From BOG-908 sp963692875 (GTDB lineage: Bacteria; Pseudomonadota; Alphaproteobacteria; Acetobacterales; Acetobacteraceae), in contig OZ240673.1 of NCBI GenBank assembly GCA_965198755.1, positions 2,232,001-2,296,000 of the forward strand: a stretch of 64,000 nucleotides of DNA, given 5' to 3'. Below the pieces are notes generated by a model, which was given only the letters and a program-made list of their open reading frames with translations, did not search any database and was not told the DNA's origin. A program made the position numbers and the translations under genes. The stretch's first letter is position 1, and every line of letters begins with the position of its first letter. This document shows positions 17,113-23,673 of the stretch, piece by piece.

Positions 17113-19422
17113 ATGAACGCACACGTCGACGCCGCGCTGGCCAAATCCTTCGGCCTCAACGGCGAGGAATACGAGCGGGTGCTGTCCATCATGGGCCGCA
17201 CCCCCAGCCTGACCGAGCTCGGCATCTTCTCGGTCATGTGGTCGGAGCATTGCAGCTACAAATCCAGCCGCGTCTGGCTGCGCGGCCTGCCCACCACCGC
17301 GCCTTGGGTGATCCACGGCCCTGGCGAGAACGCCGGCGTGGTCGACATCGGCGAGGGCCTGGCCGCCATCTTCAAGATGGAATCGCACAACCACCCGAGT
17401 TTCATCGAGCCCTACCAGGGGGCCGCCACCGGCGTCGGCGGCATCCTGCGCGACGTGTTCACCATGGGCGCCCGCCCGGTCGCCAACCTCAACGCATTGC
17501 GTTTCGGCCGGCCGGAAAACCCCGTCACCCGCCGCGTGGTGGACGGCGTGGTGCGCGGCATCGGCGGCTACGGCAACTGCGTGGGCGTGCCCACCGTCGG
17601 CGGCGAGGTGAACTTCCACGCGGCCTACGACGGCAACCCGCTCGTCAACGCCATGACCGTCGGCATCGCCCGGCAGGACCGCATCTTCCTTTCTGCGGCC
17701 GCCGGCGTGGGCAACCCGGTGGTCTACGTCGGCAGCCGCACCGGGCGCGACGGCATTCATGGTGCCACCATGGCCTCGGCCGAGTTCGACGCGGACTCCG
17801 ACAGCAAGCGACCCACCGTGCAGGTCGGCGACCCGTTTACCGAGAAGCTGCTGATCGAGGCCTGCCTGGAGCTGATGGGCACCGACGCCATCGTCGCCAT
17901 CCAGGACATGGGTGCCGCCGGCCTCACCAGCTCGTCCGTCGAGATGGCCGGCAAGGGCGGCGTCGGCATCGAGCTGGATCTGGATGCGTGCCCGCAGCGC
18001 GAGGCCGGCATGACCGCCTACGAGATGATGCTGTCGGAAAGCCAGGAGCGCATGCTGATGGTGCTGCGCCCGGACCGCCAGGACATGGCCCGCGCCATCT
18101 TCGAGAAGTGGGAGCTGGACTTCGCCGTCATCGGCCACCTCACCGACATCGGCCGCATCGTGGTGCGCCACCAGGGCCGCGTGGAAGCCGACATCCCGCT
18201 CGAGCCGCTGGCCGACCTCGCCCCCTCCTACCGCCGCCCCTATACCGAGCCCGCCGTCCCCGCGCCGCTGGGCGAGGTGGCCGACCCGGTGGGCATCGAG
18301 GCCGCGCTGCTCACCCTGATCGCCTGCCCCGACCTGTGCAGCCGCGCCTGGATCACCGACCAGTACGACAGCACCATCGGTGGCCAGACCATCCGCCGCC
18401 CGGGTGCCGCCGACGCCGCCGTGGTGCGCATCGAGGGCAGCCGCCGCGCGCTGGCTCTCACCACCGACTGCACGCCGCGCTACTGCGCCGCCGACCCGCA
18501 CGCCGGCGGCGCCCAGGCGGTGGCCGAAGCCTGGCGCAACCTCACCGCGGTGGGCGCCCGCCCGCTGGCGGTTACCGACAACCTCAACTTCGGCAACCCG
18601 GAAAAGCCCGAGGTGATGGGCCAGTTCGTCGCCGCGGTGCAGGGCATCGGCGAGGCCTGCCGCGCGCTCGACTTCCCCGTCGTCAGCGGCAACGTCAGCC
18701 TCTACAACGAGACCGAAGGCCGCCCGATCCTGCCCACGCCGGCTATCGGCGCCCTCGGCGTGCTGGACGACGCCGCCCACGCCATGGGCCTGGCACTGAC
18801 CGACGACGACACGCTGGTGCTGGTCGGCCACACGACCGGCCACCTGGGCCAGTCGCTGTGGCTGCGCGAAGTGGCCGGCCAGGAAGCCGGCGCCCCGCCC
18901 CCGGTGGATTTGGCGACCGAGCGCCGGGTGGGCGATTTCGTCCGTGGCGCCATCGTCGCCGGCTGGGTTACCGCCTGCCACGACCTCTCCGACGGCGGCC
19001 TGCTCGTGGCGATAGCCGAGATGGTGCTGGCCGGCCCGGTGGGTGCCGCCCTGTCGCCAACCTCCGCCAGCCCTGCGGCGACGACCAGCCAGCCGGCGCC
19101 TGCGGTTCTCCTACCGGCCGGCAGCCCTGCGTCGCCTGCCAGCCTGCCCGCGCCTGCCAGCCTGCCCGCGCCTGCCAGCCTGCCCGCGCACGCCGAAATC
19201 CCGCCGCACGCCTTCTGGTTCGGCGAGGACCAGGCGCGTTACGTGCTGGCCACGCCCAACCCGGCCGGCCTGCTGCGCGCGGCAAGCGAAGCGGGCATCG
19301 AGGCGCGGGCGGTCGGCCGTGCCGGCGGCACCGGTTTGACACTGCCCGACGGCGTGACCATATCGCGCGACGTGCTGCACGAGGCACACCACCGCTTCTT
19401 CCGCACCTGGATGAGGGACTGA
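17113..19422 (+). CDS. purL: PurL, FGAM synthase large subunit
   Basis: 769 residues of the small-type PurL, an ATP-grasp-like AIRS-superfamily enzyme that converts FGAR to FGAM using ammonia from PurQ. Signatures are MWSEHCSYKSSR near residue 41, MESHNHPS near residue 93, AIQDMGAAGLTSSSVEMAGK near residue 265 and DQYDSTIGGQT near residue 417. It is about 30-40 residues longer than usual because of an Ala/Pro/Ser-rich insertion near residues 640-690. This is encoded in part by three perfect copies of an 18-base unit. The insertion lies in the last AIRS C-terminal domain, between VGAALSP and HAFWFGEDQARYV, probably in a surface loop. Confidence 0.95.
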   Translation: MNAHVDAALAKSFGLNGEEYERVLSIMGRTPSLTELGIFSVMWSEHCSYKSSRVWLRGLPTTAPWVIHGPGENAGVVDIGEGLAAIFKMESHNHPSFIEPYQGAATGVGGILRDVFTMGARPVANLNALRFGRPENPVTRRVVDGVVRGIGGYGNCVGVPTVGGEVNFHAAYDGNPLVNAMTVGIARQDRIFLSAAAGVGNPVVYVGSRTGRDGIHGATMASAEFDADSDSKRPTVQVGDPFTEKLLIEACLELMGTDAIVAIQDMGAAGLTSSSVEMAGKGGVGIELDLDACPQREAGMTAYEMMLSESQERMLMVLRPDRQDMARAIFEKWELDFAVIGHLTDIGRIVVRHQGRVEADIPLEPLADLAPSYRRPYTEPAVPAPLGEVADPVGIEAALLTLIACPDLCSRAWITDQYDSTIGGQTIRRPGAADAAVVRIEGSRRALALTTDCTPRYCAADPHAGGAQAVAEAWRNLTAVGARPLAVTDNLNFGNPEKPEVMGQFVAAVQGIGEACRALDFPVVSGNVSLYNETEGRPILPTPAIGALGVLDDAAHAMGLALTDDDTLVLVGHTTGHLGQSLWLREVAGQEAGAPPPVDLATERRVGDFVRGAIVAGWVTACHDLSDGGLLVAIAEMVLAGPVGAALSPTSASPAATTSQPAPAVLLPAGSPASPASLPAPASLPAPASLPAHAEIPPHAFWFGEDQARYVLATPNPAGLLRAASEAGIEARAVGRAGGTGLTLPDGVTISRDVLHEAHHRFFRTWMRD
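19134..19187 (+). repeat. Three tandem 18-base units inside purL
   Basis: The unit GCCTGCCAGCCTGCCCGC occurs three times in a row in frame, encoding repeated PASLPA. Partial versions flank it on both sides. Length variation here would stay in frame. Confidence 0.9.
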
Positions 19423-19433
19423 AGGACCAGACC

Positions 19434-19682
19434 ATGGCGATGTCGGCCATCGAGATCGAAGACCTGATCCGCGCAGCCCTGCCCGACGCCGACGTGCTGG
19501 TCGAAGACCTGGCCGGCGACGGTGACCACTACGCCGCCCACATCGTCAGCGAAAGCTTCCGCGGCCGCAGCCGAATCCAGCAGCACCAGATGGTGTTCAC
19601 CGCCCTCGGCGGCCGCATGGGCGGCGTGCTGCACGCGCTCGCCCTCCAGACATCCGTGCCGACACAGGAGACCACCCCATGA
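19434..19682 (+). CDS. BolA family protein
   Basis: 82 residues. IEDLIRAALPDADVLVEDLAGDGDHY and VFTALGGRMGGVLHALAL show the BolA fold, with the conserved His near residue 32 and the C-terminal His that help bind an Fe-S cluster with a monothiol glutaredoxin. The gene overlaps the grxD start by four bases (ATGA), and such fixed bolA-grxD pairing is the usual arrangement in alphaproteobacteria. It therefore probably acts with GrxD in iron-sulphur trafficking and iron sensing. ATG 19434 comes 12 bases after the purL stop. Confidence 0.92.
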   Translation: MAMSAIEIEDLIRAALPDADVLVEDLAGDGDHYAAHIVSESFRGRSRIQQHQMVFTALGGRMGGVLHALALQTSVPTQETTP

Positions 19683-20023
19683 GCGACACCGCCACCACCA
19701 CCGCCCGGATCGAACGCGAGATCACCGAGAACCCCGTCATGCTCTACATGAAGGGCACCGCGATGTTCCCGCAATGCGGCTTCTCCGCCCGCGTGGTGCA
19801 AATCCTCAGCCACCTCGGCGTGAAGTTCGCCACCGCCAACGTGCTCGAGGACGCCGAACTGCGCGACGGGATCAAGCAGTTTTCAAACTGGCCGACCGTG
19901 CCGCAGCTTTACGTGAAGGGCGAGTTCGTCGGCGGCTGCGACATCGTCACCGAAATGTTCCAGGCTGGCGAGTTGGAGAGCCTGTTGCAGGAGAAGGGTG
20001 TACAGCACACCGCGCAGGCCTGA
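19679..20023 (+). CDS. grxD: Monothiol glutaredoxin GrxD
   Basis: 114 residues. The active site QCGFS (CGFS type) near residue 34 and WPTVPQLYVKGEFVGGCDIV further on are diagnostic of monothiol glutaredoxins, which carry [2Fe-2S] clusters bridged by glutathione. KGTAMFPQCGFSARVV provides the conserved Lys and CGFS. It is translationally coupled to the BolA gene by a four-base overlap and ends the purQ-purL-bolA-grxD unit. No arm-repeat interrupts that unit, while one follows it eight bases after the TGA stop. Confidence 0.96.
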   Translation: MSDTATTTARIEREITENPVMLYMKGTAMFPQCGFSARVVQILSHLGVKFATANVLEDAELRDGIKQFSNWPTVPQLYVKGEFVGGCDIVTEMFQAGELESLLQEKGVQHTAQA

Positions 20024-20030
20024 AGCCAAA

Positions 20031-20180
20031 GCAAGCAAGGCCTTCTTTTTCGAGAAAAAGAAGCAAAAAGCTTTTTGTAAGCTGTCGCGGACGGCTGAAA
20101 CGACACGCTTCACCACGCGACGCCTGACGAGACCAAAAGTTTTTTGGTTCTTTTTTTCAAAAAAGAACCGCTTGCCTTGC
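20031..20180 (+). repeat. Arm-repeat copy 12, two-armed
   Basis: B-type left arm, then CTGTCGCGGACGGCTGAAAC in the centre and an A-type right arm. It closes the purQ-grxD operon. Confidence 0.95.
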
Positions 20181-20217
20181 CTGTGCCTACAGCGCCGCCC
20201 GATGTAAGCACTTCAAC

Positions 20218-20844
20218 ATGAGCTTCGCGCCGAAATCCCCGCCGCGCGGTTACCATCACGGCAACCTGCGCGAGGCGATGATCCAGGCCGCACTGGACAT
20301 GATCGCCGCCAGCGGCCCCAACGGGTTCACCCTGGCCGAAGTGGCGCGCGCGGTCGGCGTCAGCGGCGCCGCCCCCTACCGCCATTTCCGCGACCGCAAC
20401 GCGCTGGTCGCCGAGATCGCCAAGCAGGGTTTCGAGAAGTTTGCCGAAGAGCTCTACGCCGCCTGGGATGACGGCCGCCCGAACCCGGTCGCCGCCATCG
20501 AAGCCTGCGCGCGCGCCTACCTAGGCTTCGCCCGGCGAGAGCCCGCCTTCTACGCGGCCATGTTCGAGCCGGGTTTCCCGCTGGACGACGACCCGGCGCT
20601 GCTCACCGCCTCCGAGCGTGCGTTCGGCGTGCTCCGCCTGGCGGCCGACGCGGCCACCAGCGGCATGAAACAGCAGGGCCGGCCGCCGGCGCTGATGGTG
20701 GCGCTGCACGTCTGGTCGCTGTGCCACGGTGTCGCATCGCTGTTCATCGAGGGGCCAAGCGGGGCGCGCCGCAAGCTGCCGATGACGCCGGAAGACCTGC
20801 TGGAGGCCGGATTGCTGATCTACCTGCAAGCCCTGAAAAGCTGA
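20218..20844 (+). CDS. TetR/AcrR family regulator
   Basis: 208 residues. An N-terminal helix-turn-helix (AALDMIAASGPNGFTLAEVA, then RAVGVSGAAPYRHFRDRNAL) spans residues about 20-65 and has the TetR recognition-helix pattern APYRHF. The C-terminal ligand domain (PAFYAAMFEPGF, VWSLCHGVASLFIEG) fits the TetR_C_33/WHG type. It is probably a repressor responding to a small molecule. The neighbouring polysaccharide-export gene on the same strand is a possible target, but no palindromic operator stood out in the spacer. Confidence 0.88.
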   Translation: MSFAPKSPPRGYHHGNLREAMIQAALDMIAASGPNGFTLAEVARAVGVSGAAPYRHFRDRNALVAEIAKQGFEKFAEELYAAWDDGRPNPVAAIEACARAYLGFARREPAFYAAMFEPGFPLDDDPALLTASERAFGVLRLAADAATSGMKQQGRPPALMVALHVWSLCHGVASLFIEGPSGARRKLPMTPEDLLEAGLLIYLQALKS

Positions 20845-20883
20845 CCACAACCCAGGTCGCCGAACACCCTATCCCCCGGATAG

Positions 20884-20944
20884 AACCGCGACAGCCGCAA
20901 CAAAAGCTTTTTGCTTCTTTTTCTCGAAAAAGAAGGCCTTGCTT
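20884..20944 (-). repeat. Half arm-repeat, B arm
   Basis: CCGCGACAGCC followed by a complete B-type right arm ending CCTTGCTTACTT. There is no left arm, so only the CGCGACAG-proximal half is present. Confidence 0.88.
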
Positions 20945-20988
20945 ACTTCCCGGGTAGTTCCCATCCGCAATCATTGCTACCTTAGGTT

Positions 20989-21690
20989 ATGCCGCGTGCT
21001 CTCGCCCTCTGCGTCGTGCTGCTCGCCGCCTGCGAGCCAACTGCCCACAGGTTGCAACCGGCCCCGCCTACACCCGCAGCCTCAACCGCTCCCTACCTGG
21101 TGCAAGTCGGCGACGTGCTGGGCGTGCGCCTCTACACCGCGCCGGAGCTCAACGAGGACGTCACCGTGCGGCCCGACGGCCGGGTGACCACCGCTCTGGC
21201 GCAATCGGTCCAGGCTGCCGGCCGCACCCCGGACGAGATTGCCGCCGCCCTGCAACAGACCTACGCATCCGAACTGAAGAACCCGCAACTGACGGTGGAG
21301 GTGAAATCCGCCTCGCCGGCGAAGGTCTACGTGGCCGGCGAGGTGGTGGCCCCTGGCGAGTTCAGCACCGAGGGACCGACGCTGACCTTGCTGCAGGCCG
21401 TGGCACGCGCCGGCGGCCTGCGCACCACCGGCGACGAGACCCACGTCTTCATCCTGCGCCACGCTGCCGGCGGCCGCCCGGTGGTGCTCTCGGCCGATTA
21501 CCGGGGCGCGATGACCGGCACGAACCCGGCAGCCGACGTGCAACTCGCACCGTTCGACGTGGTGTACGTGCCGCGCTCCGGCATCGCGCAGGTCTACGTG
21601 TGGTTCAACCAGCATTTCCAGCAGTTCGTGCCGGTGAGCTGGGGGTTCAGTTACAACGTGAACCCGTTGCTCAACAACAACCACCAGTAG
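20989..21690 (+). CDS. Polysaccharide export lipoprotein (Wza/KpsD-like)
   Basis: 233 residues. The lipobox LLAAC at residues about 12-17 follows a short signal peptide, so it is a lipoprotein. YLVQVGDVLGVRLYTAPELN followed by VTVRPDGRVT is the Poly_export (PES) motif. The next region, SASPAKVYVAGEVVAPGEFS with LLQAVARAGGL, is an SLBB domain. It is shorter than full-length Wza, as in the single-SLBB outer-membrane exporters. A role in exopolysaccharide or cellulose-like polymer secretion is expected, but no other export genes lie in the window. It ends NPLLNNNHQ before a repeat. Confidence 0.85.
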   Translation: MPRALALCVVLLAACEPTAHRLQPAPPTPAASTAPYLVQVGDVLGVRLYTAPELNEDVTVRPDGRVTTALAQSVQAAGRTPDEIAAALQQTYASELKNPQLTVEVKSASPAKVYVAGEVVAPGEFSTEGPTLTLLQAVARAGGLRTTGDETHVFILRHAAGGRPVVLSADYRGAMTGTNPAADVQLAPFDVVYVPRSGIAQVYVWFNQHFQQFVPVSWGFSYNVNPLLNNNHQ

Positions 21691-21696
21691 GAAGGA

Positions 21697-21826
21697 GCAA
21701 GCAAGGCCTGCTTTTTTGAAAAAAAGCAGCAAAAAACTTTTGGTCCTGCTGTCGCGGAGGTTTCTGCAGCGTGTACTCAGGGAACAAAAGTTTTTTGGTT
21801 CTTTTTTTCAAAAAAGAACTGCTTGC
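21697..21826 (+). repeat. Arm-repeat copy 13, two-armed
   Basis: C-type left arm, CTGCTGTCGCGGA, then a GCAGCG-containing centre and an A-type right arm. It lies between convergent genes. Confidence 0.95.
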
Positions 21827-21866
21827 CAGCCGCAGAACGCCCCATGCCAGCCTAGGACGCACGCCG

Positions 21867-23150
21867 TCAGTTCCGCATCCGCACGCCCAGCACGAACCCG
21901 AACAATCCCAGCAGCACCGTTCCCACCACCGTCTGCAGGCTAGAGACCAGCACGCCCAGCTCTCCGGCCGGCTTCAGCGCCACCTCGCCGGTGCCCACCG
22001 ACGTCATCGAATCCAGGCTGAACAGCAGGTAGTCGATCCAGCCGAAATGGCTGTGCGTCCCCGCCTCGCGCGGCACCAGGCTGCCGGTCCACCAGTACAG
22101 CGCCGCACAGCCGAGCAGCACCAGCGCCAACGCGCGCAGGATGCGCGTCAGGCTCTCGCCGTAGTCGCACAGCAGCTCCGCGGCCACGTCGCTGATCCAG
22201 TGCAGGCCTGCGTAGAACCCGGCACCGAGCTCGCCGGCGCGGCATGCCGCCACGGCGTGCGTGCGGTGCAGCCGCTTGCCCATCCGCCGGCGGCGCCGGA
22301 ACGCCCAGCTGGCGTCTGCAGCGTTGCCAAGGCTGCGGAAGTTCTGTTCCAGCACGATGTAGCCTTCCACCGCCGCGTCGTAGTCGCCCGCCTGGTCCTC
22401 GCCGATGGCGCCGCCGAGCTGGTGTGCCCGCATGCGGGTGCGCTCCAGCCAGGCGCCGGCGAAGCGTGCGTGGCGCAGGTCGCACCCTGTCAGCACCACG
22501 TGCGGCAGGATCGCCTGGGACAGGTCCGCCCCGGACAGGTCAGCGCCGTCCAGCACCGCGTCGCGCAGATCTACGCCGTGCAGGCAGGTCCCGGACAGTT
22601 GTGCACGCCGCAGCGTGGCGCCAGCCAGGTCGGCACCGGTGAGGTCGGCGCCGGACATCTGAACCTCGTCGAACTTCACCCGCCTGAAGCAGGCGCGATG
22701 GGCGACAACCCCGCTCATCCGCGCGCCCCATAAATCGGCGTCCGAAACGTCCGCGCCATCCATCACCGCGCCGGTGAAGTCCACGAAACGCAGGCGCGCG
22801 CCGGCCAGCGACACGTCCTCCAGCAGCGCGCCGGCGAAGCACGCCTGGCCCGCATCCGCACCGCGCAGGCTTGCGCCGGCGAGGTCGGCGTTGCGGAACA
22901 CCGCCTGTTCCAGCCTGGCACCATCGAAATTGCCGCCGCCGCACGAAGCATCGGTCAGGTCGGCTTGCGCCAGGTCCACACCGGACAGGTTTGCGTGGCG
23001 CAGGCTCGCCTTGGCCAGCGTGGCACCGGCCAGGCGGAGCGCACGGCCGGACACGTCGGCACCGTCGAACATCTCGGCTTGCGCGGCGGGCGGGGCGCCG
23101 GGGTGCTGGGCGGCGGCGAAGGCTAGCAGGGCTTCGGTTGAACCTGTCAT
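21867..23150 (-). CDS. Pentapeptide-repeat protein fused to an ion-channel domain
   Basis: 427 residues. Residues about 35-225 are some 35 pentapeptide repeats of the A(D/N)LXX kind (SLRHANLSGVDLAQADLTDA and so on), expected to form a right-handed quadrilateral beta-helix. A basic helix (FRRRRRMGKRLHRT) follows near residue 285. The C-terminal quarter has a transmembrane helix (ALALVLLGCAALYWW), then LFSLDSMTSVGTGEVALKP, which resembles a potassium-channel pore loop with a SVGTG filter, then a last helix (VVGTVLLGLFGFVLGV). So it looks like a two-helix channel with a cytoplasmic sensor or adaptor. ATG 23150 was chosen; a TTG 15 bases earlier lies inside an arm-repeat. Confidence 0.75.
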   Translation of the reverse strand: MTGSTEALLAFAAAQHPGAPPAAQAEMFDGADVSGRALRLAGATLAKASLRHANLSGVDLAQADLTDASCGGGNFDGARLEQAVFRNADLAGASLRGADAGQACFAGALLEDVSLAGARLRFVDFTGAVMDGADVSDADLWGARMSGVVAHRACFRRVKFDEVQMSGADLTGADLAGATLRRAQLSGTCLHGVDLRDAVLDGADLSGADLSQAILPHVVLTGCDLRHARFAGAWLERTRMRAHQLGGAIGEDQAGDYDAAVEGYIVLEQNFRSLGNAADASWAFRRRRRMGKRLHRTHAVAACRAGELGAGFYAGLHWISDVAAELLCDYGESLTRILRALALVLLGCAALYWWTGSLVPREAGTHSHFGWIDYLLFSLDSMTSVGTGEVALKPAGELGVLVSSLQTVVGTVLLGLFGFVLGVRMRN

Positions 23151-23155
23151 CGAGA

Positions 23156-23297
23156 AAGCAAGCAAGGCCTTCTTTTTCGAGAAAAAGAAGCAAAAAGCTT
23201 TTGACTCCGCTGTCGCGCGCTCACCGGCGAGCGCGCGACAGCGGAGTCAAAAGCTTTTTGCTTCTTTTTTCCAAAAAAGAACCGCTTGCCTTGCTTG
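23156..23297. repeat. Arm-repeat copy 14, two-armed and symmetric
   Basis: B-type left arm. The centre is a near-perfect palindrome, CTCCGCTGTCGCGCGCTC against GAGCGCGCGACAGCGGAG. The right arm is a B/A hybrid (GCTTCTTTTTTCCAAAAAAGAACC). It lies between two minus-strand genes and touches the TAG stop of the response regulator. Confidence 0.95.
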
Positions 23298-23669
23298 CTA
23301 CCCACCAACGTGCTGCGCCAAAGCCTCAATCTGCGTCAGCAACGCCGAGAAATCGATCGGCTTCGGGTGGTAGTCATCGCACCCTGCCGCCAGCGCCTTT
23401 TCCCGGTCGCCGGACATCGCATGCGCGGTCAGCGCGATGATGGCGATGTGTGCCGTCGCCGGGTCCGCCTTCAGCAGCCGTGCGACCGACCAGCCGTCCA
23501 TCACCGGCAGGTTCATGTCCAGCAGCATCACACCGGGTTGCAGCGCGCGTGCCTGGTCCACGCCGGCCTGGCCGTCGGTCGCGACACTCACCTCATAGCC
23601 GCGCCGCTGCAGCCGCCGGGAGAGAAAGTCCCAGATCTCTTCATGATCTTCCACGAGCAGCAATCGCAT
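23298..23669 (-). CDS. Single-domain response regulator (CheY-like)
   Basis: 123 residues, only a receiver domain. LLLVEDHEEIWDFL gives the acidic pair, VMLLDMNLPVMDGWSV the phospho-acceptor Asp near residue 50, IIALTAHA the Thr/Ala switch, and HPKPID the conserved Lys. It has no output domain. The gene starts four bases after the stop of the hybrid kinase on the same strand, so the two form an operon, and it likely receives phosphate from that kinase. The YHPKPIDFSALLTQIEAL end is typical of receivers paired with hybrid kinases. Confidence 0.92.
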   Translation of the reverse strand: MRLLLVEDHEEIWDFLSRRLQRRGYEVSVATDGQAGVDQARALQPGVMLLDMNLPVMDGWSVARLLKADPATAHIAIIALTAHAMSGDREKALAAGCDDYHPKPIDFSALLTQIEALAQHVGG

Positions 23670-23673
23670 CGGA

